Source of the DNA: Bremia lactucae
Taxonomy: Eukaryota; Oomycota; Peronosporomycetes; Peronosporales; Peronosporaceae
DNA: 38,167 nt
Assembly (NCBI RefSeq): GCF_004359215.1
Contig: NC_090619.1
Span: 2,856,304 to 2,894,470 of the forward strand
Direction of reading: 5' to 3'
A model generated the notes under the pieces. The model made no database searches and was not told the DNA's origin. It worked only from the letters and a program-made list of their open reading frames with translations. Each line of letters starts with the position of its first letter. The first letter of the stretch is position 1. The position numbers and the translations under genes are program-made. Below are positions 1 to 10,149 of this stretch, one piece after another.

Positions 1-1240
1 TGAGCGCGACATCCCTCTAACGAGGATGACGGTGCGTCTAGCGACAGGCGCATCGATAACAATAATGAAACGCGTAGTGAACTTTCACTACACGTTAAAA
101 GATTTACAGTACGATGATAATTTTATCGTACTGGATTTGGATGACATTGATGTCATCCTAGGTAAATAGGAGCCAGAATCAGCTGGCAGCATCGATCCGT
201 AAAGATGCCTGCCAGTTAATCATCAGACGGCCATCTGATGAACGTCTTGGAGCGTCCATAAGCCTGTGGATGTACTACGAGTGAGTGCGATGACCCCACA
301 TGTGGTACGATCGTTAGTACGACTGCAAAAGATCACAGTGGATGACTAATCACCCTGTGGAGTCAGCTGTCGGCGGCTGTGCGAATGCACAGGCAGCGCC
401 GAATGTCCGTCACTCAAATAAGTCGAGTGGATTGAGACATGAATGTACGTCTAGCGGGCGACATTCAAGGAATATACCAGTTGTCCAAAATGAATACACG
501 ATGATCCTAGGTGAAGTAGAGAGTCGACCGTAAAGGACCCGACTGTGACAGCGCAATCACAGTCGGAAGACGTTGAGGGAATAAGTCGGCACGTACTTGA
601 GGAGAAATCTCCTCAAATAGTTAATGCTGAAGTGACTAGACTTCAGCAACCCGAGGGATTGATCCCTCGGCAGCCTGTGGATAAACCCCAGTAAGAAAAC
701 GAGACATTGAATGTCTTGGTTAATGACAGATCAAGAGTAGGCGCTTATACTCTTGATTTGTATGCGTCTCCGAAGTTAACTTCGGAGATAACTTAATTAC
801 CAGCCCTAGAACCGAAGCGATTCTTGAATAATCTGCATAGTGGTAAAATCAAGCAGGTCTGCGTGCTCGTCACCGAGAACGAATACGTAACCGATATTCG
901 GTCCGCGGTAATTTTTGCAGAGAACGAACGGATTCTGAGCAGCTCATCGATGGACGAAAGTGTCCTGGATGTAAAGACTCGGATTGAGAGATATACTACT
1001 CAATCTGGGAGTCACTTAAGACAAATTCTCTATACAGGGATTTGTTTAAATTCAGGGATGTATTCCCTGAAACAGTTTCATGCGAGTTGCCTAAGGATAA
1101 AGGCACTCAACATGAGAGCGAGCTCAAACCAAGCTCGAAGTACTGTGTCATGAAGCAGTGGCCACTGCCTCGTGAACAAGTACTTGCGATCGAGAAATTC
1201 TTTACCGATCGAGTAAAAGCGGGCCATGTAAGGGAGTCAA
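1..1240 (+). pseudogene. Ty3/gypsy pol fragment, hairpin-rich family, copy 1
   Basis: Remnant of a Ty3/gypsy retrotransposon, cut off by the window edge on the left. Bases 1-170 still translate as the second half of a retroviral-type aspartic protease (TRMTVRLATGASIT, then a DDNFIVLDLDD stretch). About 1050-1240 gives the start of the reverse transcriptase (PLPREQVLAIEKFFTDR, KAGHVREST). Frames are broken by many stops in between. The whole stretch aligns by eye with 15297-16513 of the second copy, apart from a gap of roughly 40 bases around 525-567. Similarity ends at about 1240, where copy 2 continues into the RT fingers, so copy 1 is truncated there. The DNA is packed with short inverted repeats, for example 139-158, 597-616, 651-670 and a perfect 20-base palindrome at 768-787. 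Non-functional. Confidence 0.85.
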
Positions 1241-1653
1241 CCCCGTTACAAGCTTGTTAGGATATCTTGAAGACACCACCTTGTACTACCGTTTAGTAAG
1301 TTCTATCGTGTGTAAGCTTATTGATGAGCAACATGTATTTTTTTCATCAAGCTTCTTGCGGGATATAATATTTTAAACCGATGATGACGACTAGTGTTTG
1401 AGTTGATGCATTCGGAGCTGCCGAGACGATTTCCTCAAGGGATTTTATGTGATGAAAGTCTGACGTGATCCAACAAACATTTTTAGAGCCTTGCCTTCAA
1501 TTTTAGGCTTTTCTTTACGTAATATCAACGCCTCAAGCACTTTCTCTTCTAGACTCAAGTATCTTTCGTCATAGGCACGTTCGACTAGGTCACATTGGAA
1601 ATGATGGGGAAGAGGCATAAACATTGGAACAGTGAATATGTGGAAGCTGCGTA
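1241..1653. other. No gene seen; junction between two element remnants
   Basis: Gypsy similarity stops at about 1240 and copia integrase similarity starts near 1654. An antisense open frame at 1445-1675 has no recognisable domain. I see nothing else here. Confidence 0.5.
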
Positions 1654-2370
1654 ATGGGTTTGGATTGGCAAACATACGCGGGCGAGCTTTATCGGGTATA
1701 TCACAATCAGGTGAAGCAGTGCTTCACTTATTCACAAAAATGCTTTCGGACGCTAAAATCCAACGGCGAGGTTTTTGTGTTCCTTCCAACGACGAAAAGA
1801 TCGCATTATTGTGTCGAGTATCGGCTAAGAAACTATTGCGATGTAGCCGACAAGTTTGCTCATATTGTGGCGCTCGCCGATAATCAGGCCAAGATGCGCG
1901 TGTAAAATTCTTCGTTGTAACAATAGTGAAGAGTCCTGGATCAATTGCCAAACGTTATGCAGGCGGAGGCATCGCTCACAGACTAACGCCTCCCTAGACA
2001 ACTTCATGGAGCTGCAGAGCGCAAGAATCGTACACTTGTTGAATGTGGTCGATACATGCTGGAACAAGCAAGCATGTCAAAATCGTATAGGGATGAAGTT
2101 GTTGTGACTACTGCATATCTTTGCAATTGATGTCCAGCACGAACTGTCAGTCATGACAAGCCATGTGGACGGGCAGCAAGCCTTTGTTGGAAAACTTAAA
2201 GATACTTGATTGTCAAGCGTACGTCTCCGCTCCAAAGGAGAAACGGTCTTAATTTTTGACGCTCGCTCAGTTCGCTGGTGAATCTCGGCTACTCCGAACA
2301 TACTGTTCGACAAATTGTTTGTGGCGTGTGCTGGTTAGTCGCGATGCACAATTCATGGAACAGCCCTTGA
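1654..2370 (+). pseudogene. Ty1/copia integrase remnant
   Basis: Decayed integrase region of a Ty1/copia element. Reading from 1654, YCVEYRLRNYCDVADKF followed by HIVALADNQAKMRV matches the copia integrase core just after its first catalytic aspartate region. After frame slips, KILRCNNSEE corresponds to the usual KVLRSDNGGE, so the second catalytic Asp has become Asn. At 2008-2130 GAAERKNRTLVECGRYMLEQ and KSYRDEVVVTTAY match the segment with the catalytic Glu. At about 2163-2250 SKPLLENLKILDCQAYV and PKEKRS, and at about 2335-2355 LVSRDAQF, match the post-core region that precedes copia RT. Several stops and frameshifts make it non-functional. Family identity is confident; the exact ends are not. 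Confidence 0.75.
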
Positions 2371-2544
2371 TTACGGGATGCGAAATCACAAATTGTGAGA
2401 ATTTGTAATGCAGGTTACCGAAAGAATAATCCGACTTGGTGCAAACAAAAGGAACCAGCGAAGGAAATGAAGCAGCTATGCACGACCAAGACATAGATTC
2501 TACAAGCGAGCAGCTCTTGCAATTCAACCCTTCGAGAAACGAAT

Positions 2545-2960
2545 TTAAAGGCTGCCCTTGCACGGCTCCATCGACGCCACCTCTTTTTTATTTGCGATGT
2601 AATTTTTAGTGAAAGAGCCGATATGTGACGAGCTCTCAGGACAGTTAGTCGACTCTTGATTCAAGCGCAAAGCATAAATGCATTCAACTCGTTGCGACTT
2701 TCTAGTAGAGCCAAGTGCTCTCGCTAATACAAGGCGTTCACAGCATTGGAGTGCTCTACCAGCATTTAATTTTTGACGTGCTAGAGGACTTCCTCTCCTA
2801 CAACCAAATTGGTTGTGAAGAAATAGCTTGTTCGCAAGGCTTTTCTTCTGAAACTGTCCTTCCAACCGCGACCATGCATCGCGTGCCCCACTCACCAACG
2901 AGCTAACGGCAACTGTGAACCCTCTTTCGAGATACAGATCCTTGCGAGACTTGCACTTGC
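2545..2960 (-). pseudogene. Ty1/copia gag (UBN2-type) remnant
   Basis: On the minus strand GARDAWSRLEGQFQKKSLAN and KLFLHNQF match the central motif of copia Gag proteins of the UBN2/retrotran_gag class (known pattern: A-x-D/E-A-W-x-x-L-x-x-x-F-x-x-x-S-x-A-N-K-L-F-L-x-x-Q-F). The frame is lost soon after, and further downstream only scattered resemblance remains. It is on the opposite strand to the integrase remnant just to its left, so the two pieces come from separate insertions or an inversion. The core motif is clear; the boundaries are rough. Confidence 0.6.
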
Positions 2961-3342
2961 GCAGCTTGTTCTAGCGCAAAAATCAGGTGATACAGCTTGA
3001 TCTCATCGCGAACACTTGCTTAATATCACTGGGCTTAAAGAAGTGAAGTATTTTCACAATAGGTTTGATATAAATGTGATATCTTTAGCTTTGCATGGAG
3101 ATCTTGCCTTTTCAATTTAGCGGCCGCGATGTAAAGACCAGTCCACACATTCATGCGCGCATACAGATCCCGTCACCTTGAAATCGTCTTCAACAGGGGA
3201 TTGCCGAGATATTCGTCGTCCCGGAGATAGACGTGTTCCGTTCTTGCGCGTCTCATTGCGTCCCTTTGCGTCTCGAGCCGCTGCTCGAGACTGGCACGTC
3301 GCTATAGCCGGGAAATGATGTGCACCTGGGAGCGCAGTCTCT
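2961..3342. other. No gene seen
   Basis: Short, unconvincing open frames only. From about 3260 the sequence begins to resemble degraded units of the tandem repeat that follows. Confidence 0.5.
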
Positions 3343-3745
3343 TCGACTTCGTTCACTCACGGATCCAAAGGCTGCTCAGTCTCGTCAATGAGAAGCAGGA
3401 GTTCCTTATCGACCGCCTAGGTTCCCCTCGAGAGCCTCTGCTCAGCTGACGTTTGCTTGCGGGAGACTCTGCCCGACCACCTCGGTAGCAATCGAGAGCC
3501 GCTGCTTCCCTAATTTAGTTGCATGCGAGAACCTCTATTCTAACGCCTAGGAATTGATCGAGAGCCTCTGCTTAGCCGATGTAATTGTATGTGGGAGTCT
3601 CAAGTCGACCGCCTCGTTGTAAGCTGGGATCTTTTGCACTACGATATAGCTGTATGCGGGAACCCCTTTTTGACCGCCTCGTTATATCAGCCCTGCTCGG
3701 CCAACGTCTGTATATGCGGGATCTTCCATTCAATCGCCCCGTTCT
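3343..3745. repeat. Degenerate tandem repeat, unit about 65 bp, 5-6 units
   Basis: A minisatellite whose anchor CGACCGCCTCG (with variants) starts at about 3410, 3474, 3540, 3606, 3671 and 3734, a spacing of 63-66 bases. A weaker unit starts at about 3343. A second landmark, CGAGAGCCTCTGCT, lies about 18-20 bases after the anchor in the left units. A third, TGTATGCGGGA, lies near the end of the right units. The left three units resemble each other more than the right three, suggesting two amplification steps. The period is not a multiple of three and the frames are closed, so it is not protein-coding. Confidence 0.75.
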
Positions 3746-5066
3746 GTGACTTTTAGCAGCGTGACCCAAAATACAGCTCACGGGGGCCATCGATCCCTCT
3801 GTGCTGACTTTTAGTCGTGGTGAGTTTACTCACGACCCTGACGAGAGGCTCATCGGATGCCGCAACGAGCAGGAGAAAACGCATTTTACTTACGTCATAT
3901 CTACTTCGGCGCTTGATGGACCAAAGATAGCTAATCGATATATATGCTGATGCCGTTATAGCCACGGTACCTCTAGAATGCAATTGAATGCGTAGTTTAT
4001 CTCGTAAGCCTAAAATTCATCAGTGCTCGCAAAGCCGTCGAAATTGTATGGCAACACAATCGTTTTGCTCGGAACACGTTTTGGTTGACCATCGGCAAGC
4101 TTGGGAATGATGTCACCTGCACCTGGCGAAATTAACAGCCTTTCCTCGACAGCAAGAAATTTTCTTTTGTTTTGACAGCTTATTCATTTCTACCAAAATT
4201 TATGGATGTGTCTGCTATAATTTTTACCAAAACCGCATCAGAATAACGCGGAATACTATTGCGGACATGGAGATTTTTCAAAGAACGGCCTAATCGTATC
4301 AGACAAACAAAGCGAGACGAAATTCTGGACTGTCACTGAAATTTAGCATAGCCAATACGACGAGGAGCCTTGATCAAAGCCAATAATAATTAGTCTTCAT
4401 TCGTGACGGCACGCGCTTCATGTTCTATTCCGTTAAGCCTCTCCTGATCATTAAATTTCTGCAATACATGCGGCGCAATGTCATTGCAAATGCCTGCATT
4501 TTCAATCGTCGAAGAGCACGAATTCTTCGTGACCAGGTCGAATATAGGCATTCATCGGACAAGAGCGCGTCATTAATTGAATTGCGTGAAGAGGACAACG
4601 ACGTCCGCAATCCTCGCATCACGTCGGCCTTGTATCGCGAAGAGGCTTGGACACTAGCGTCCGTTGGTTTTTCGAAACAGAATCCTCGAAGGCGAAGCTC
4701 ATGCTAATGCCAGAAGAGAATTATCAGTAACTAGACTAAACAAGCTGTGATCATTCATTTCTGTGCAGAAATTCGACAGCTGAACACGTAGCGGAATGTG
4801 ATATTCCCGCACGTCTATCTATCATCGGTTTGCCAGAGCTCGCAAACCCGCGAACTTGTAGCAGCACATTCTGGAAAAGGTGGATTTATAGCCTCAGTGT
4901 GGCTTCAATCCATGGTTGCACGGTCAACCGAAGCACTGAAATATTGCCTAGGCCTTCCTCGTTTTGTGACCTAAATGCCGAACATAAATGGCATTTGGCC
5001 TTAAGCTTGGCGAAGTCGAAGCGAAGCTTCCGTTTCAAACGAACATCAGCCACATCCGCAGACTCT
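3746..5066. other. No recognisable gene
   Basis: Contains open frames of up to 95 codons (4420-4707 plus, 3753-3983 minus) with no domain I recognise and no splice structure I can build. Probably old repeat-derived DNA. Confidence 0.45.
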
Positions 5067-5608
5067 CTAGTATTCTAAAATTGCGGAGGCGGCGGGCCCG
5101 ATGGACCCAATTCTCAAACGAAGCGTCGTTTTCGCTTTTGATTCGTTTGGAAACAAACAAGTCATTGAGGTCACCGAAGCCCCACGGGCCTGACCACGCA
5201 AACGCGTCAAATACTGACTTCGCGTCATTACCTTTAGCGTAATGTATTGCTCATGAAGAGCGTCGCGAGCAGCGAGCTCCTCCGGCGTCCTCGCCGTGGA
5301 ATTGGAGATCCAGATGGCCAAGCTGTGACCCGTGATCTCTTTGAGACGCTCTTCACACTAAGTGGAGTGGATCGGAACTCAATGAGAATTGCCCGCTCCT
5401 GCTTTTCATCGAGCGGGTTCGTGATAATGTTGGACTCAGGGTCCTGTGTCCTGCGCATTGCAGTTAAGACATCGGCGCCACAATGTTGTGGGAGCGGATT
5501 CGGGGCCAGCCGACGTTCATCCGGAGGAGAAGGCGTATCGTTGAGGAAGGTGGTAAGAGTCTGAGATTCACGCTTAGTTGTCATAGAACTAAGGAATGCA
5601 AAACACAA
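5067..5608 (-). pseudogene. Unrecognised minus-strand coding remnant, possibly retroelement gag
   Basis: Two overlapping minus-strand open frames (5234-5608, then 5067-5321) look like one frameshifted coding sequence. The first starts near 5583 (MTTKRESQTL) and is rich in proline and arginine. The second contains PEELAARDALHEQYITLK. I recognise no domain. The only positional hint of a Gag is that an LTR-like end lies just upstream on this strand: the complement of 5703-5712 reads CCCCATTACA. Function not assigned. Confidence 0.3.
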
Positions 5609-6702
5609 TCAAACGGTTAGCTGTTTATGTTCCAACCTCAAAGAGGAAATGAAGCGGATATTATCACTCGGTATCAACAGTCAACAGTCTGATTAAGGAG
5701 GGTGTAATGGGGCACACATCGGTTGGTGACCGTTGTTGTGGTACATTTACTTTATTGGTAAAATACCCGTTTATCCTATTTTAACAATAGTAAATTACTA
5801 ATATCCCATCTATTATAGGTAACAAATGGGGTCGCCGCCAGATATAAATCTGGCGGCCGAACTCTATTTTTAATTAGCTAAATAAGGTCTTATATATGTA
5901 AATAATCAAAATAATTCCCCTTTTGGTCTTTAAGCGCCTAGTAACTTCCTAAGCCTTGCGCATTGATCTGTGAGATACAGAAACCTTTCTATGGTACATA
6001 CTCTTCGGAACTACTTGCCACTTGGTTCTACGAACCCCTGAATCCCTTGAACTAGATTTTATTAAGCTTTAATAGCTTGTACGCCTCCCTGAGTTGTTAA
6101 ATCCATTTGATCTGTAGAACTAAGAGACTGTTTGAGTCTATAAGTCTTCCTCTGACTTAAGGAGCGGGGTAGCTCCGCTTCACAGCTGATGAAAGGGTGC
6201 TTCAAATACATATATAAAGCCGGCATATTCTATCATTTATCGTCTTCTAACGAAATACATGCTTACAAGCATATTCAACGCTATAATAATTTGGTAAAAT
6301 TTGCACCACTTCTTGAGAAGCATCGCAATGCAAGTATCGAAAGAAGCGATGTCGACACGTTCGAATCGATTATCTTGGTCTCAACACACTCATCAGATGT
6401 ATTCACAAATTTATCGCGAATGGCTAGCAATATATCCGTAGGACGCGCAAGCAAACACGCCAAGAGCAGTAAGTTGCACCTCCGAAATTAACTTGAGCTT
6501 GAGCACTCGCATTGGCTGGTAAAAAGCGCTGACATCGACGTGATCGCCTGCTGCAGCTTTACTTGAAATGGCGTCTACTCTTTGCATTTGCCTTTCGTTG
6601 TAATAGAAATAACCAAAGCAGGCGATTTTACTCGTCAATTGAATCAGGCCAGGATTGAACAGCTTCAAAAATGGTTTAAGACGCTTATAGCAATTTTCGT
6701 AT
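5609..6702. other. No gene; one LTR-like edge at 5703
   Basis: AT-rich sequence. TGTAATGGGG at 5703-5712 resembles the terminal bases of the LTR at 13440 (TGTAACGGGG), and a phrase near 6140 (AAGTCTTCCTCTG) also occurs in that LTR near 13780. No matching far edge was found, so I do not call a full LTR. Open frames at 6189-6491 (plus) and 6411-6731 (minus) are unrecognised, and the second runs into the solo LTR. Confidence 0.4.
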
Positions 6703-7022
6703 TGTAGGCGGGCACCTCTTAATACAGCCACGCTCTACTTACGTACACACGCTTGCACAGCAAGGAAGCGGTTTGACCGACTTCTCTCACGTGCAGTGAG
6801 GTTGTTGTGGTCGGCGCCTTAGCGACCTCACCCAACGCACTAAGCACTTTGATATAGACGGGAGCGGTAATCCGGCTTCTCATGCGCAGTTTTCACGACT
6901 AATTTATATTTAATCGCATTAAATATAAATACCTAATTTAACTAATCCTAAAATGTCATCTCTGTTGAAAGAACTAATTTGTTTTGCGAGCAAATCTAAT
7001 CGATGTCTCGCGTAACGTTACA
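6703..7022 (-). repeat. Solo LTR, family C, copy 1
   Basis: About 320 bp starting TGTAGGCGGGC and ending CGTTACA on the plus strand. Two other copies at 35120 and 35876 share phrases in the same order: CCACGCTCTACTTA, GAAGCGGTTT, GCGACCTCA or its variant, AGCGGTAATCCGGCT, and TGTCATCTCT near the right end. The copy at 35120 sits at the 5' side of a minus-strand gag, so the family's transcription direction is taken as minus. No internal element adjoins this copy and no clear target-site duplication is visible. Confidence 0.7.
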
Positions 7023-8116
7023 TTAATCAAAAGGTAAATTAATACGAAGCGCGAGGGTATCCTTGACATGTATCAGTGAATGCAACTCCTTGCGATACTT
7101 CGTCGGAGGGTCCATACATCTCAACGATCGTATTCCAACTGTTCTGGCATTGGCTCAGTTATACGCCATCATCCCGCGTGCTGAATAGAGATGCTGATCA
7201 TTTTCACATCTCTCGAGCACCTCCTGAAACAATCGTCCGACCCGATATGGCTGTAGTCTAATAAGAGCGAGTCAAGTATGTGGCTTTTTCTGATTTCAGT
7301 TCGCTTTGCGCCAAATCTTTATTGTGCTTGCTACGACTGCCTATTTGATACTTATGAATGAATCAGCAAGACAAAGGCATTACCATTGTCCAATTACAAC
7401 TAACATATGGCACAGAGTTTCTGTGAAAAAAACGTTACTTTGAGGAATTAACATTGGCTATACTCACTTGCTGTCGAGTGACAGCATCACACTCGAGTCG
7501 TTTTCCGGACTAAATCCGCCTTGACTTCCGTTGCGCTACTAGCGCATTAAATACTCAAGCCTAGATAACATACCGACTGTTGTAGGGAATACTTGGATAT
7601 TTATATAAATAGTCAAATACGCAGAGCAATTGTATTTGCAAAATCGATTCTTTTAACGCCAATTTGGTTGCTTAGGGACATCTTGATCATTAACGTTTAA
7701 TAAGGCTGCAAGCCATTACGCAAGATCGTGGAACGAAATGCTAGACAGTAAAGCTGCCAATCAGTGTACTAGGATGAAAGGCAGCAATTTCAACGCGGCG
7801 ATAGCGGAGGTTTGTGGGTAATAGATTTGCGTTTGGTATTTAAAAAGAGCAAAGGAGTTAATGTTCACCTCGGTGAATTTATGCATCAGAACTGTATGTG
7901 AGCAAATTAGCGGTCAAACTTTAGACAGAACAGATCACAACTATCAATGTATTTCAATTACAAGCGTCTACTTAATGGCACACATACAATTGATTTTCTG
8001 TATAGATGAGCTTTAAAAGAGATTTCTAGACCGATCACTACACTTTCAAAGCGTCTACACTGCAATAAAATGGAACACTGAATGTAGCTTTGGTGTAATT
8101 TTTAGAACACCGCCAT
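7023..8116. other. Intergenic, no gene seen
   Basis: AT-rich, with many stops in all frames. It contains the 3' flank of the BRAP2 gene. An open frame at 7076-7261 is unrecognised. Confidence 0.5.
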
Positions 8117-10015
8117 TCATTTTGTATCACATATCTTCTTCTTCTTACATCTTCTCCTCGGTAGAGATTCTTTCGAAGGGGTATCCTTACCTACAGCCTT
8201 AGATTCAATTTCGATAGTGCCACCCTGCAGTAAGATCTAAATCAGAATTAATGACAATGCCAATAATCGCAGCACAAAAAAGGTACCATAATTTCTTCGC
8301 GGTAAATACTCTGCTCAACTTTGTCCTGCGTGTCGAGATAAAACATAAGATCGCGGACCTGGTTTTCCAAACCGCCGACGCGTACAGCACTCTCTTGTTG
8401 AATTTGTGTATTTTGGTCTTCCAACAGCCGCACTCGATTTTTCCATTGCTTCTGATTTTCAATTAAAGATTTGTTAAGCTCTCTGCACCAGCGCAACCAG
8501 CAAAATTTATGTTTACAGACACTCAATATCATTTCAATTTCCACGAACCTGACAAATGTCAGCTCCTCCTCGAGCTTCTTGGTCTTTTGTGCTAGCGTTA
8601 AGTTTGCCTTTCTTAGCTGTTTCCGTTCGTGCTCGTGTGCGTTTAGTAATTGCCGACTTTCACCTTCTTTAACACGTGCAAGTATGCGTTCGTAATAGAG
8701 GCGTTGCTCCTCCAATTGACTAAAAAAAAGTAAATCACTTTTGTTATAAATACTTTAATTCATCCACAGTTCACAAGGTGCTTATTGTCTACCTTTTCAA
8801 GAGAAAATTGTATTCGACCGCGAGTTTCTCGAGCTTACGGTGCTCACCTTCTTCTTCCTCAGCGGAAGTGATGGGTGGATTCTGCGAGCGCTCACCACTA
8901 AAATTGTTTGGGCAGGGAAATTCAACGAACTTGCCGTCTCGTTTATTTAAAATGAGACGGTGTACATATCCGTCACCAGCATAATCCCACACCCGCTGGG
9001 TTTCAAGCTCAAGTGAATACGTATGCAGTGTCTCTTGGTAATGCTGTTTTGCATGCTCGCCCGAATAGCGGCCACAACCGACATGGCCGCAAATGAGACA
9101 AATCCAAAGGTGTTCAGCCGTGCCGCACACTTCACATGATGACCCAATATCTCCGTGGCTATACCGGCACACAGGACAGCATGACCCTTCCCATCGATAA
9201 AGACAGTCACAATGAAACGAGTGATTGCAAAGCGTTGTCAAAATACCCGAGGCTGACGCATCCAATCGATCAAGACAGACAGCACATGTTGGAATTTCTG
9301 TCATGCCTGCTGGTGGAGGTGGGAATAAATGTTTCATTTGGGCTCTTTTTTCTCCTCTCTCCGACCGTGAATTTAGGGGCGACATAATTACGTGATTAAC
9401 TCCATCAGCAACCTTTTCTTCCAATGCCTCATAATTCGATGCGTCGTCACATAAGACTGGATCAAACTCGATGCCTCGCACAAACACAATTTTAGACCGC
9501 TCTTGCTCAATGGAATTAAAGTATTTGCCATCGTGGTCCTATCACACACAAGAAATGGTGACACGAACGCGATCAGTAATTATAATGTAACACAGCCTAA
9601 AAAAATTTCCTACCAAAAAAAATTGGTCCGCCTTTTCTTGTGAGTTGAACTGCAGGAGAGCCATGCAATTGCTGCGCTCCGGGTCCTTTAGAATGCGCAC
9701 TTGCGCAATGTCGTCTCGAAAGCTGGCAAGAAATCCAAGAATCTCGACTAATGACATATGAGACGGCATTGTAACCACACAGACCAATATGCTGCGCTCG
9801 CTAGGCAATTGATGATAATTATTTGCGGGTGAAGATGATGAGTAAGGTTTATCCGCACGATAGAAGCGTAGCTTGCCGGTGATGACGCGCACTTGGGGAT
9901 TACCAGCCAGGAAAGAAGTATCTTGCATATCATGCATGACATCTAGTATGAGCTCTTCAGCTTTAGCTTCCTCTTCCTCGACCGTGTCTGTCGCTTCTAC
10001 CCTGATCTGGAACAT
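8117..10015 (-). CDS. BRAP2/BRIZ-type RING and UBP zinc-finger E3 ubiquitin ligase
   Basis: Five exons on the minus strand: 10015-9614, 9538-8793, 8719-8549, 8482-8287 and 8224-8117. The introns of 75, 73, 66 and 62 bp all have GT-AG ends and phases that fit, giving 540 residues. The start MFQIRV resembles the MFxLRV start of plant BRIZ proteins. In order: an N-terminal RRM-like BRAP2 domain (residues about 60-150; AGNPQVRVITG, MPSHMS), a RING finger from about residue 219 (CAVCL, CNHSFHCDCL, CPVC), a UBP-type zinc finger from about 268 (CEVCGTAEHLWICLICGHVG, HAKQHY, HTYSLEL), a coiled coil (EEQRLYYERI to VRDLMFYLDTQ) and a basic lysine/arginine tail. Known relatives bind ubiquitin and Ras-pathway partners and act in the cytoplasm. 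The gene looks intact. A decayed gypsy element begins about 135 bp upstream of the ATG. Confidence 0.93.
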
Positions 10016-10065
10016 GTGAAGAAAATTTTCAAATAGATATATTTTTTTGGCAGCACAGACATTAA

Positions 10066-10129
10066 TACTACGGCCACAGACAAAACTATTACGGCCACCG
10101 ACAAAACTACTACGGCCACAGATAAAAAC
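10066..10129. repeat. 21-bp tandem repeat, three units, upstream of BRAP2
   Basis: The units start at 10066, 10087 and 10108, each close to TACTACGGCCACAGACAAAAC, with a partial fourth copy (AGCCACGGACAA) at the right. It lies about 50-115 bp upstream of the BRAP2 ATG, between the gene and the inserted gypsy DNA, so it occupies the 5' leader or promoter. Confidence 0.8.
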
Positions 10130-10149
10130 AGCCACGGACAATTGATCTA

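Noticed and set aside
3343..3745. CRISPR-like array
   Set aside because: The repeat units diverge throughout, with no constant repeat and unique spacer alternation, and the context is eukaryotic.
5703..6184. A full LTR starting TGTAATGGGG
   Set aside because: The left edge and one inner phrase resemble the LTR at 13440, but no matching right edge or internal element was found, so only the edge is noted.
6411..6731. 106-codon minus-strand ORF as a gene
   Set aside because: Its start lies inside a solo LTR and no domain is recognisable. It may be an old exon cut by the LTR, but this cannot be supported.
8205..8462. Separate minus-strand ORF beside the BRAP2 3' end
   Set aside because: It is an out-of-frame shadow over BRAP2 exon 4 and the last intron.
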